From contig NHZP01000011.1 in NCBI GenBank assembly GCA_003313425.1, positions 248,001 to 312,000 on the forward strand: a DNA stretch of 64,000 nucleotides. The letters run 5' to 3'. How positions within the stretch are numbered: the stretch's first letter is position 1; every line of letters starts with the position of its first letter. The notes beneath the pieces are model-generated. The model did not search any database. It was not told where the DNA came from and saw only the letters and a program-made list of their open reading frames with translations. Below, one piece after another: positions 42,472-53,770 of the stretch. Position numbers and translations under genes: made by a program. Source of the DNA: Pseudopyrenochaeta lycopersici. Taxonomy: Eukaryota; Ascomycota; Dothideomycetes; Pleosporales; Pseudopyrenochaetaceae.

Positions 42472-45174
42472 CCATCCCCCTCCTGTCCTAGCGCTGTCCT
42501 CAGTACTTATTATATAACGCGGGCGTTTCCTACTTCTTACCGCATTATGTCTTATTATGCCTAAACATCTATAAGTGTCTAGCACTATTCGTTACTAACG
42601 TCTCTATAATTTTATTAACTTCTTTAGGGAAGCTATAGTTTAAAAGTGCGCGACGTGCGCGAAGTATAATTAGGTGTGTAAGGTCTATATTTATTCTAGG
42701 AAATATAGTAAGTGTCTGCGTTAAGGGTAACGTTGTAACGTGCAAGTTACAGAGTCTAAATTTAAACGATTAGTAGATTAGAAGACGAAGCTTTAGGAGC
42801 AGATAAAAGAATCTAGGAATGCATAAGAGGTTGTGATAAAGGCGCATAAAAAAGCTCTAGAGGAGCTGCGCGTTACTTAGGCTTATAAAGAGTAGTTATA
42901 ACAATAAATAGATTTAATTAATTAGCGCGCAGAGGAAGTAATAGCTGTAGAGGAACAAGACATTAAGGAGCAAGAAGCAGCGGAGGCCTTGTTGCCTGAA
43001 AACGCCTCTAATGCTCTTAGGTTTAGTTTATTGCCTAGTACTTAGGGTGCGTTTAAAGGCTTCTCTCTTGAGTATTAAGAGGTCTTAGCTAGCGACGGGC
43101 CACTGGTGGCGGGTCTGTTAGTCTCCTCTAGCTCTTAACGTTTCTTAAGGTTTATTTGCTTCTTCTTTTTCTTTTCCTCTCTTTCTTAGTATTCTCTAAT
43201 TTTTTCTTAACAGTTTCTTAGATTTTCTAGTGGTTCCTACGTACTCTCTACACTTAGGTACCCTTTCTATTTAACTAGGTAGCTAAAGCTTGGTTCTAGG
43301 TCGTTAGTTCTTCTGTTTCGTTAGTATCCCTAAATTTTCTTAACTTTAAACTTATTTTCTTCTTCTAGTTTATACTAGAATGTTTTTTATAACAGTGTAG
43401 CAGGGTTAGCTGGTTCCAATTTAGAGATATAGAAGCATAGGTGAATCTTTGCATCTAGTAGTAGCTTAAGTATATAGTTTACTAGTCTATCCTATCCTTT
43501 AACTAAAAATAGTCTGACTTTGACGTGATTAAGTCCCTTACTTAGTCGCTTGTTACGTAAGTTTTTTATAAGTAAGTATGCTTTATCCCCCTTTTTTAGC
43601 TGAGGTGCCTTTTTTCTTTTCTTATTTTAGTAGGAAATACTGTTACGTTATGCTTTCTCGAGGTTTTCTTAGAGTTATTTATGTACTTTCTTTATTTCTT
43701 TAGCTGTTTTTATCGCTGCTTTAGTTTTTCTACTAGGATATAATTTTATAAAGAGATTAAGGTGTCTCCTGTAGTTAGCAAAGAATAGTGTCTTTCTAGT
43801 TAATTCTAATAATTTGTTATTATAGGCTAGTTGCGCTATTAGTAACAATAAGACCTAATTATTTTGTTATTAATTGCTGTAAATTCTTAGGTAGGTCTTT
43901 ATCGTTCTGTTCGTCCTTTCTGTCTGTCTGTCTGTTTGTGGGTGATAGGCTGTTAATAACTTTCTCTTTATCCCTATTGCAGCTATTAGGGTAGACTAGA
44001 AGTTAGATGTAAAGAGCTTGTCTCTATTACTTATAATAGACTTAGGTATGCTATAATATTATATTAGTCTGTCTAAGATAATAAACGCTAGTTATTCTAT
44101 ATTATAGTCGTTTCTAAACGGTATTATTTCTACTACTTTTGTAAACCTACAAACTATATTAAAGATAGCGTTATACTTAATTCCTGTTGCGGGATCTTTA
44201 GACAGTAGTAACCCTGTTATAAAGTCTATAGAAATGTCTGCCTAAGGTTTATTGGGTAGCTCTATAGCTTGCATTTCTCTGTAGAGTGCGTAGGTACTGT
44301 ATTTATTCTTATAACAGTCCGCGCATTTTTTAATAAACTGTTTAACCTTAGCCTTTATATTCTTAAAGCTGTAGTGTCGCTGTATTAGTTCTATTATTCT
44401 CTTAATTCCTAAGTAACTATATACTAGGTTATTATAGTGTTATTAGATAATTACTTCTTATAATTCTTTAGGTACTTCAGACGTAATTATTATAGTGTTG
44501 TTTAATAACTTATTAGGTCCTAAGCTTCTATCCTAGTTTACTTAAAGGATAGCATCGCTAACTATTACTTTCGTTCCTGCGATGTCTAATCTGCGGCTAA
44601 GAGCGTTAGCTCTACTGTTATCCTTTCCTAGCGTATACACAATCTTAAACTTATATTGTCCTAACATTTCAGCCTATCTAACCTATCTTTAATTTAATGT
44701 TTTAGTAGTAGTAAAATAAACTAAGTTCTTATAATCTGTAAATATTATAAGATCTAAGTAACTTTCTGCGTAGATCCGCTAGTGGTTAAGGGCGTTAACA
44801 ACTACTATAAGCTCTTTGTCATGCACATTGTAGCGTTCCTCAGCGTCTATGAATTTTCTTAAGTAGTACGCGATTAGGTGCTATTTTCCATCGCTTTCTT
44901 ATTTTACTGTTACACCTAGTGTAAGGTCTAAGGTATCTGTTTTAAACTGTAAGAGTTCTCCTATCTAGAATATAATTAACACTAGTAGTATAATGCAGGC
45001 TTCCTTAAGTATCTAGAATACTTTTCTTTATTTATTTCCCTATTTCTATTATGTATCTTTCCTTATAAGTTTAGTAAGTAGGATAGATTTTTTAGAGAAG
45101 TCTTTAATAAATTATTAGTTAAAGTTAACAAATCCTATAAATAATTATATATCTTTAACTATTTTAGGTTTAGG

Positions 45175-45420
45175 CTATTCTTTTACTACTCTTATTTTTT
45201 CTTTGCTTATCTTTACTCTATATGTACCTACTGTATATCCTAGGAATTTAACTTCCTCCTTATAGAACTCGCATTTCTTAGGTTTAAGTAGTAAACTAAA
45301 TCTCCCTAGGCAGGTAAGAACTGTTTTAACATGCTTAATGTGTTCCTGTAGGTTATTAGAGTATACGAGGATGTTATTAAGGTATGCGATGATAAATATA
45401 TCTAGGTGTTCTCTTAACAC
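45175..45420 (-). pseudogene. Reverse transcriptase fragment of the gypsy element
   Basis: The only sizeable open frame left in the element, 81 codons. It shows the reverse transcriptase palm with Y-L-N-N-I-L-V-Y-S at 45358-45384, where active enzymes have Y-L-D-D; both aspartates have become asparagine by G-to-A changes. Downstream KPKKCEFYKEEVKFLGYTV is typical of gypsy reverse transcriptases. Confidence 0.9.
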
Positions 45421-47873
45421 GTTGTTAATGAGTGCCTAGCATGTAGCTAGTGTATTAGTAAGACTAAAGGGTATTACTGTATATTTATAATAGCCGTAGC
45501 GTGTTCTAAACGCAGTCTTCTATTCTTTACCTTCCTTTATGTAAATAAGGTTGTACGCTCCTCTTAAGTCTAATACCGTAAAGACTTTTGTAAAAGCTAG
45601 TTAATCTTGTAGCTCCGCTATATTTAGTAGAGGGTATTAATTCTTTATTATAATGTTGTTAAGCTTTTAATAGTTAACGCATAATCTTAGCTTCCTATTC
45701 TTTTTTAGTACGAATAGTATAGGGTATCCTACTAGCGACTGTAATTCCCTAATAAATCCTTTTTTTAAGTTTGTCTTAATATATTCGCGCAGGGTTTTAA
45801 GTTCTTTTTCTAATAAACTGTAAATTAGGTTAAAAGTTAGTTACTTTCCTTCTTATAGGATTATCTTATGATCCTAGGGTTAGTGCTTAGGTAATGCTTT
45901 TGTAGTTATCTCTTCCTAAAAGAGTAACTTATATTCTTTATACTTGTTAAGGATTACTAGAGTTACGCTTTACTCTTTAACTCTAGCTTATTAGTCTAAG
46001 GGCCTCTTATTAGTACCTGCTAAGTTGGACCCTTATGTCTTGAGGCTGTCCTTATTTAAAGTAAGGATCCTAATCGTTATCTTCTTATCTACCTAGGCAC
46101 TCGGCCGTAGTGTAGGTTTACTTGTAGTTGCGTCTGTTCTACAGCATTTAAATAAGAACTTTTTCCTTTTCTAATCTATGTCTAGACTATGTTCTCTTAA
46201 CTATAGGAGTCTTAGTATTATATTATACTATAATAGTCTAAAGACGTCTAGGTTAATCGTTTCCCTATAGTTCTAGATAATAAGTTACACGCTCCGTACT
46301 TCGTGTGTGATTACAGACTCTGATAGCATTGGCTGTCCATCGGCGACTGTTAATAGATATAGTACTAATTTTAACGATAGAATAAGGCTAGCTTATTCTA
46401 TTACTCGCGTAGAAATATAGCTCTGTTATGCTCTAGAATCTACTAGTGCCTTTATCTAGCTTCTATTAAGCTTAATATTTAGCTTAAGGAGTCCTTATAT
46501 GCCTATTGCGTATAAGGTTCGCGGTTCTTACCTATTAGTAGGCGTAACCCTAAAAAAGGCTCCTCCTAATACCTGTTTAATGTCTTAATATCTTTATGCT
46601 TAAGGTAGTTAGAGTTAAGGTACGTTTACTATTACTACTAATTACATTCTCTATTAAAGACTAACTGCATCGCTATAGTAGCTGTAGGGTTATTATTTCC
46701 TAGGAAGTAGAGGACAGTCCTCTTATCCTATAGGTAGTTATTGTATTTAACTTTAGGACAATTATACTATTAGTATTTACATTAGTAAAACGAGTAAGGG
46801 AAGTATCCCTATTCTGTTTTACTTAAATAGTGTATAGCGCACAGGTCTGTAGTATAGAAAGACTAGTAGATAACACCGTGTCGCTTATTGCGTGGATCCA
46901 TTAAGTAGTCTAGTACTAGTTTCTGTAGTCCTTTGCGCATAGTATGTAGGGTTTAAGCCGCCTCTGCGCGCTTATAATAGTTTCTGGCTTCTTCCTCTGT
47001 AAGTAGCTAGTTAGGGTTAACGTTCTCTTTATCGTCCTCCTAATGTATTTATTATTTAAGCTAGGTATAGATATCCTGTTTCTTACTGTCTATAAGCACA
47101 ATCTTGCTATAGGAGTTAACTTAAAGGTACCCTTATTATACTAGGTCTAGAGTATTAGGTATATAGAAGGCGTCTTCCCTTGTTAATAGTGGCATTATTT
47201 GGCGTCGTGATATATATTTAGGGGTCTTAACTACTAGGGGTTCTAGTACCTATGTTTATCTAGCTTGTTAAAGTTTTTATAGTGCGTCCCTAACGCTTGC
47301 AGGTTACTATACTTCTTTAGCTCTTTCTGTCTACTCTTAGGTTGCCTTTGTATAATGTTCGGGGTAACAGTAATGTTCCCGCAACATGTCTTGTATCGCT
47401 TATTTAGCTAGAATAATTATACTTATTCCTTATTTTATAGCTGCTTCCTATTCTTCTAGGGTTAACGCGTTAATATATTATGCTTTATACATGTGTTGCG
47501 TGTATAGTTAGCGGTTAAGTTCTATAATATCTTTTTCTGCCTCTGTAGGCGTTAATAGCCTTAGGGTTCCTAGTTAATATTAGTTCTAGAAGTTTTCCCT
47601 TTTTTAATCCTTAGTTAAAAGCACTATAGTATTATTAAGGTCTTCCTTAGCATCTTTATAGACTAGGGACAGGGAGCTGTTACTCTCTTCTTCCTTATCG
47701 CTATACTAGGTTCCTAGAATCCCTTTCTTAGTAGGTTCTAGGAGAGGTGGCTGTAGCGTCTCTTTATCTTAAGCCCTTTCCTCTCAGGTTACGACGACTT
47801 CCTATATTTTATTATTGCTGTTTTCTTCTTTTACGGCTAATATGTTAATCTAGGGGGTTACCTTATTCTTTTA

Positions 47874-47918
47874 CCTGTAGTCCTTAGCTATATAGCCTTT
47901 CTTATTGCAGTTAAAGCA
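47874..47918 (-). pseudogene. Gag zinc knuckle, damaged
   Basis: Reads C-F-N-C-N-K-K-G-Y-I-A-K-D-Y-R. A functional knuckle needs His and Cys at the two tyrosine positions; both replacements are single transitions. Confidence 0.8.
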
Positions 47919-48730
47919 GGTTATTTCTTTTTTCTTCCTGCCCTTACCTATCTTTTCCTTATTAAAGTTATCTAGATGTATTGCCTTAGGGCCTCCTAAT
48001 ATGTACTACCCAGGCACTCCTTATAGCTGCTACTAATATTATAGGTAACTATTATTTAGCTTATTACAATAGTCCTTCTAGGGTTTCTTATCTTCTTTTG
48101 TTTATCCTAGTAGTTGTCTTTTAAGTCGTATACAGAGCTTATAGAGTTCTATATCTAGTCAGATAGTTTCGTTAATTAGGTTATTTAGCGTGTTAATACC
48201 TATGCTAGAGCGTATTAGTTTAGTCTAAACGTCCGCTTTTAGGCCTTGCTTATACATAGTTTTTAGGGTGTCATTGTTCTAGTTAGTTTGTCTAGTATAC
48301 CCTAAAAACTTATTAGCGTAATTAGCTGTAGACTAGGTTTGTTGCATGTTCTAAATTTTACGTTCTGCGATAGTAGTCTCGTTTAGTAGTCCAAACGCTT
48401 ATCGCATGCGTGTCTTAAATTCCCCTGTGTCTTTAAACATCTAGATTAGCTCCTTAGGTTTAGTTCCTTTAGCTAGGTACTTAACTAGGTAAAGCTTTAC
48501 CTATTTAGCAGCTTCGCCCCTTATGTAGCTTATTATAAGTACTGCTTAGTTATCGTTATTTATAGTAGTTATATTAAACTTAAAGAACAGGTTAAATTAG
48601 AGTAACTATTCTTTGAGCTTAAACTAATCTCTATAGAAGAGGTCTGGTTTAGCAACAGCGTTGCCTGGCCTGGTAGTATAGTAGGCCGCGTTTTCTATAT
48701 AAGTATTACTTATCTTAAGGGTGTTTAAAG

Positions 48731-49119
48731 TATAAAGAATCTTAAAAGCTATTAGTAAGGATAGCTAATAAGATTATAAGGTTAGTTCTCTAGGATAGAG
48801 TAAGGGACTAGATAGAAGAGGGTTTAATACTAAGATAGTAAGAGAGCGCTTCTGTAAAGAGTACTAAGGGTTAAGAATAATTAGTATTACTATTACTATA
48901 CTGTAGAGTATAATATTAAGTTGAACATAATAAGCCATAAGGGTTCATTGTGGTGATCTATATACATAGAGGTTATGCATGTTACTTAGTGTGCTCTGTG
49001 TGCTCAGTGCCACTGATCAAACTAATCAACTGAGCACGTCACGTGACCTCGGTTGTTGGTCCAATACCTGTGAGGTCCAGTTGGGGCCACTGGGGCAGGG
49101 TCCCGGCAGGATCGTAACA
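48731..49119 (-). repeat. LTR (5' LTR with respect to element orientation)
   Basis: 389 bp, same length as the left copy; the outer TG has become TA on the plus strand. Confidence 0.92.
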
Positions 49120-49125
49120 GATACG
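49120..49125 (+). repeat. Target duplication of the gypsy element, right copy
   Basis: GATACG, matching 42077-42082. Confidence 0.75.
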
Positions 49126-49299
49126 GTAGTGCAGGCAGAGGAGCAAGCAGTAGAGCTAGAAGAGCATAGCAGCTCTGAAAGCTCCACTAGGCTCTCCTCT
49201 ACCCACCTATCTATCTTCTCTGCCTTTACTAATTAAATTAATTTAAAATCGATTTAAAAATAATTCTGAAATAAATTAGACTTTTTAGTCCATTCTAAC

Positions 49300-52200
49300 T
49301 TCTAGCTTTAGGCTATTATATAGCTGAATAAAAAGCACTCTATAATTCTAAATATCCTTCCCCTATTTAAAGTACTGTCTATTAATATATATACCCTTAA
49401 GTAAACACCCTAAATTATTTGTTAATAAATTTAGAATGTATTAAGCTTAAATAGTACGTACTCTTAGCCTTTCTCTTCTGATAATTCTTACAAGGTGTAG
49501 GTATATTATGTAAGAGTAGTAATCTTTAAGTCTCTTTATAGTTAATCTGACCCTTTTTCTACCTCTTACCCTTATTAGAAGTCTTATAGTAAGGTGTGTT
49601 AAACTGAAAGGGACTGGCATAAGCATCCTCTTTATAGGATAGAATTAGTTCTAAATTAGTTCTAAGTTTATTCTCTATCTGCTTATCGCCTGCTGCTTCC
49701 TCTTTACTGTTTCCAGTTGCTGCTACTGCTAACACCTCAGACATAGCTAGAGGAGGCAATAATGCATCTTCTTAGTGTTGTGTCTGAGATTACTCTAGCA
49801 TAGGAGGCGGTTGTTAGGAGAATTAATTCTTAATATCTTCTATATGCTTATAATAGAGGGCTATTACTCTTTAGATATACTTAAGGGCACTATGTGTACG
49901 TTTAAGAGATAAAACTCCTGCAGGAACTGGAGAGAGTTTATATTGTAGATAGATGTTGCGCATATAGTGTGCAAGAGCTCCCCTTAAGCTGAATTTACGC
50001 TAAATTAATTTAGAATTGATTGAAACACAAGGGATTAACATACAGAGTATAACATATTACTACCCTTAAAGGTAGCCTGACAGAATAGCTCGCCTGCATA
50101 GATTATATATTGGCCCTGGCTATCCTAAAGACTAAACTCTGTTGACCTAGCTAGCAGAGAAGGAAGGGAAGCATATTGTTAGTACACCGGCTAGATTAAT
50201 TAGGAACTAATTTAGAATTAATTCGCGCTTGCTTACATAAGAGGAGAGTATTTTACTAGTTATCGTTAAAATGTTGTTGTAGAGAGGTCGCTTAGAAGAC
50301 AGAAGATATTGTTGTCTGTTTGTATCTAGTGCGGAAAACTTTTTACTATGCTAGACCTAACTAGGTTAGTATTAGAATAGGATATAAACTAGTTCTGAAT
50401 TAATTCCCTCCTTAAAATCTACATTTCTAATTGTAACTGTGCTTCGCGTGCTCTAAGCGCTAAATCAACTTCTTGTTATTCTATATAGAACTCGCGTTTC
50501 TTACGTTTAAGTAATGCCCTCTCCCTTTTAACTCAGAATTCTTTACGCTCTTGTTTAAGCGTTTAGCTACACGTTAGGCTAGCTTACTTAATTAGTTTAT
50601 AATGTATTCTGAATTAATTAAGAGCGCTCTGCACTGTATAGTAGGAGCTGGTGAAGACCCTGCTAGGGAACCTTGTAGAGGAGAAGATTCGTAGGACTTT
50701 CCCTGTCGTGCCCTTGACGCTCTTCTTCCTTTAGCTGAACGAGAGCGCCGTGCCCTACTTAAACTAAAGTTTTTAAGGCTCTCTAAGATATTCTTAGTAT
50801 TATCTAATATTTGGTGAATATCCGCCTTATAACGTTCTAATTAACTTAGAATTGATTCGGAATTAGTTTCAATGTCACCTACTTATCTCTCTCCCTATAT
50901 TCTGATAATACTGAGCACTAAGAGTGAGGTTTTAGCGCGACCTATGTCTAATACTATGTTTATCACGAACTTTATACTCCTAGATATCTTACATATCTAT
51001 AATTATAGCCCTGTAGCATTTAGAATTAGTCTAGGACTAGTTTAGAATTAATTTACTTACATCTTAATTCCTTCGAGGAGCTTATGCCTAGTTCCAGTAC
51101 AGTATCCCTTAGAAGCAGCTTGTTCAACAGCATTAGTGTAAGACTCTAGAGTATCCTAAGCAGCTCTAAGCATATTATTGCAATAGTAGTTAAGACCTGC
51201 TGCAATAACTAGGTTCTTCTTATGTTTAACCCAATCCTTAATAGCCTGGGATGCCGCATTATCTTGAATTGATTTAGAACTAGTTACGAATCTATTCAAT
51301 GGGATCTTACCAGAGATTAGGTCACATAACTTAAAATACTCTAACTGTGAGGTAGCTGTTAGGAGAGCCTTTATTCGGCCCTAGTTAGAATCTTCCCTGT
51401 GAGTAGACTAAGGACAGACTTTATCAATCCCGCGTAGAAAATGAATATAGCAGAACTGAAGGCAACAGCTAAGCTGGTACTACCATGACCTGTTACGTAG
51501 GTCAAGCCTTAAGAGATATTGACTGAATCCTAGCAAGAATTAGCTCCGAATTGATTCAGAACTAGTTCGCCTACTAGCCATTTGCTTTGTATCTATATCT
51601 ACTGTTACACCTACCGCACCAGTTCTATTCAGGTATATCTAGTTAAATGATACCCTAGTAAGATGCGCATAAACAGCAAAGAATTCTGTAAACGCCTTCT
51701 TATATATATCTAAGGTTTGCGCATTTATAATTATACGCCTAAAGGTAAAAACTAACCCTAATTAATTACAAGCTAATTTAGACTTAATTTAACTTACGTT
51801 TCCTATACTCTATAAGGAATAATGCAAACAGTACCTTAGACTAGTTATCCTAAAATCTCTTAAAAGATATATTAATTTAAAATGTATTCTAGGTTGCAAG
51901 CATTAACGCTTAGTCCTTAAAGAGGCAAATTATAATATCCCTAGTTATTGCAGGGAGAACGCGCTATATATATGCCTAATTTACGTAGAATTAGTTCAGA
52001 ACTAGTTTAGAATAGGTTCTACTAAACGTACTGTAGAGGGTTCTGTATAATGCGTCTTCTATTCAAATAGGACCCCTTTAAGTCTACTACCGTACAGGAA
52101 TATAAGTAGCCACTTACGATGAACTAGCCTTGTAATTTAGTCTTTATCTATGAAGGCTATATAGAAATCTTTAATTAATTTATACCTATGCTGCTGCAGA

Positions 52201-53500
52201 TACCGTAACAGAGCTAGTAATTTAAGGAATTTAGCTGGAACTTATTTAGAATTAATTCAGAATAAATTTAATTATTATACCTACTTCTTATTATACCTAG
52301 GTGCAGGATAGGCTGTAAAACCTGAAGAATATCTCCTGTATGGTCCTGATCTATAAGCCATGGTAGTAGAGGTATATAAGTGTGTATACCAGTTAATACT
52401 AGTATAAGATACAGGACCTGAGCTGTATTTAATAGGATAATAATGTTAAATATAACATTACAGCCTCGTTTTATTAGTGTTCCCTGTCCTTAAATATAAT
52501 CTGTGCCTAATCTTAGTTAGAATTAATTCGTAATTAATTCAGAATACATTACCACACGTCTGTAATCGTAAGCACTGTGGTTTAACTACGTTACACTATT
52601 CTTGACGAGGCTCAGAGAAACCATCTAGCAGCGTTTGTAGATACTTAATATCTAGGGCAGGAACTCGCTGGAGTAAATAAGTCTCTGTCATACCTCTAGT
52701 CTAGTTCTGGCATCCTATAAGCTACAGTGGAGATCTAGTTAATAGCTGAATTAGTTTAGAATTAATTCTAAATTAAATATTAAAAACTTACTACGCCCTC
52801 TGCTCTATATAGCCTTATGCTATAGGATAGCTTTCTTAGGGTACAAGCTGTCCTAAAGCGTTAGGATAAGCTATTAAAGTAGCTCTTTACCTTTCGCTTT
52901 CCCTTATTATTCTTAATTTAAGATAATAAGCTTTTAATCTCTCGTAGCTTTGCGTATAATACTGTGTCTACCTCTAAATAGGAGATTAATTTTAATTTAT
53001 TCTAAATATATTTATAATGTTTAATCCCAGAATATTTAAGTACCTAGCGAAAGGCCTAGGTATTTAAGAAGGGGTAGAATGTAGGCTTCTTGCCTACTTT
53101 ACTAGCCTTAGAGTATTAGAACTATCTACCCGCGAATTAGCTTAGAACTAATTCTAAATTAATTTACTTTACATACACTCTTTATGCGCTGTAATAGACT
53201 ATCTTAATTAACACCCTGTCTGTATATATCCCTTAATCATATAATATAGGCGTAGCCTGTCTTAGCTGTCTTTAGGTATTATAGGATTGTAGCTGTATAC
53301 TCTATAATATTAGCTTAGAGTGCGTTATTCTTATTATTACTACTTATAATAACAGCGCGATCCTACTCTAAATTAATTCATAATTAATTTAAATCTAATT
53401 GTTACACTTACATAATACTAGTCTGCACCCTCGTGTGGTATATCATCTTTAAGGTCTACAGCTACTCTACTACTGTTTATCTCATCCTGCGTACTATTAG
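49300..53500 (-). pseudogene. Transposon gene 2, large intron-rich putative transposase (decayed)
   Basis: Reading the minus strand across about 18-20 short introns gives a long protein with stops almost only as TAG/TAA/TGA. Recognisable stretches include NTAQVLYLILVLTGIHTYIP (about 52350-52420), LLALLRYLQQHRYKLIKDFY, VLFALFLIEYRKR, FTEFFAVYAHLTRVSFN, GVTVDIDTKQMA (about 51580-51615), FCYIHFLRGIDKVCP, DNAASQAIKDWVKHKKNLVI (from 51262), LESYTNAVEQAASKGY and a basic coiled-coil C-terminus (about 50800-50430). The D in TVDID, the following Cys/His block and the E in NAVEQA are arranged like a DDE core; a Mutator-like transposase is my inference. The exon-intron phases agree at nine consecutive junctions tested (53126 to 51011). 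Ends are approximate. A residual open frame at 49559-49759 belongs to the 3' part. Confidence 0.65.
49989..53411 (-). repeat. Homologous introner-like introns of transposon gene 2 (minus strand)
   Basis: Introns with both GT and AG ends: 53363-53411, 53126-53176, 52746-52791, 52507-52552, 52235-52284, 51976-52031, 51758-51797, 51530-51574, 51263-51310, 51011-51060, 50191-50236, 49989-50043. Degenerate copies lie near 53567-53611, 52985-53020, 50825-50870, 50590-50640, 50375-50430, 49640-49690 and 49225-49290. Length 40-56 nt. Each holds two to three copies of a GAATTAATTC-like unit, with the last one often overlapping the branch site as TTCTAAC or TTCTAAA. Spacing between them is about 200-270 bp throughout. 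Confidence 0.8.
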
Positions 53501-53716
53501 ACTTAAAGATATCTCAGTCTATAAGTATATGTGCAGTATTAATAGTTAGAAATAAGGTATTTATTGTAATTAAATCAGAATGAATTTTAAATTGAGTTTA
53601 AATAGATTCAAGCCTTAAAAACACTGTGGGCGCTAAATACCCTAGTAGACACTAATGTCTTCGCATGGCATAAAAAAGTCTTAGCTGTCCTCTTGGACAA
53701 CCTGAAATAGTTAGGT

Positions 53717-53761
53717 CATGCCATGTCTTGGCATGGTCATGGTCAGGTGGCATGCCACCAC
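53717..53761 (-). repeat. Right terminal inverted repeat
   Basis: Reverse complement begins GTGGTGGCATGCCACCTGACC and pairs with 41017-41061. Confidence 0.85.
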
Positions 53762-53770
53762 AGCCCACTC
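53762..53770 (+). repeat. 9-bp target-site duplication, right copy
   Basis: AGCCCACTC, identical to 41008-41016. Confidence 0.85.

Larger units (their letters stand above)
42083..49119 (-). mobile_element. Ty3/gypsy LTR retrotransposon, RIP-inactivated
   Basis: 7,037 bp with two 389-bp LTRs (42083-42471 and 48731-49119) and 6-bp target duplication. Orientation is minus: the purine-rich tract GGACAGGAGGGGGATGG abuts the left LTR on the minus strand, which is where a polypurine tract must lie. Coding order along the minus strand is Gag zinc knuckle (47874-47918), protease D-S-x-A (46429-46443), reverse transcriptase (about 45800-45100), RNase H region, integrase C-x2-C (44314-44325) and integrase D (about 44224). 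Reverse transcriptase before integrase places it in Ty3/gypsy. All domains carry stops and changed key residues, so it cannot move by itself. It sits in the last exon of transposon gene 1 and is therefore younger than the DNA transposon. Confidence 0.92.
41200..49235 (+). pseudogene. Transposon gene 1 (accessory protein with Cys motif), split by a retrotransposon
   Basis: Exons between introns 41247-41304, 41444-41494, 41619-41664, 41802-41854 and a fifth at 41961-42002 (donor now AT) give a continuous protein-like reading with scattered TAG/TAA. Segments include KAYRRLNTLPIGISAF, FSARRNLINYLRRNYNVLVV and, at 41882-41923, CYAIGGRQVPCDTC (C-x9-C-x2-C). The last exon was cut by the gypsy insertion at 42083; its 3' part resumes at 49120 with an acidic, Ser/Thr-rich tail ending in TAA at 49233-49235. 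The start codon is unclear, near 41200. Function unknown; possibly a DNA-binding helper. The open frame visible from 48979 begins inside the LTR and is not a gene on its own. Confidence 0.6.
41017..53761. mobile_element. Mutator-like DNA transposon carrying two convergent intron-rich genes (decayed)
   Basis: 12,745 bp, of which 7,043 bp is a later retrotransposon insertion, leaving about 5.7 kb of native element. It is bounded by a perfect 9-bp direct duplication and by inverted repeats of about 45 bp that align without gaps from the first base after the duplication (34 of 45 positions by hand count). It encodes a short gene on plus and a long gene on minus, tail to tail. Almost all introns of both are copies of one sequence. 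Stops in the exons are mostly TAG/TAA, as RIP would make from TGG and CAA. A 9-bp duplication is typical of Mutator-like elements, and the minus-strand protein has a weakly MULE-like core, so the superfamily is inferred, not proven. Confidence 0.8.

Noticed and set aside
48979..49236. Open frame on plus starting in the LTR
   Set aside because: Its first half is LTR sequence; only the part after 49120 is coding-like and belongs to the last exon of transposon gene 1.
41250..53620. CRISPR-like or satellite array from the regularly spaced AATTAATTC units
   Set aside because: The spacers are protein-coding exons and the units carry donor, branch and acceptor sites; a fungal nuclear context also makes CRISPR implausible.
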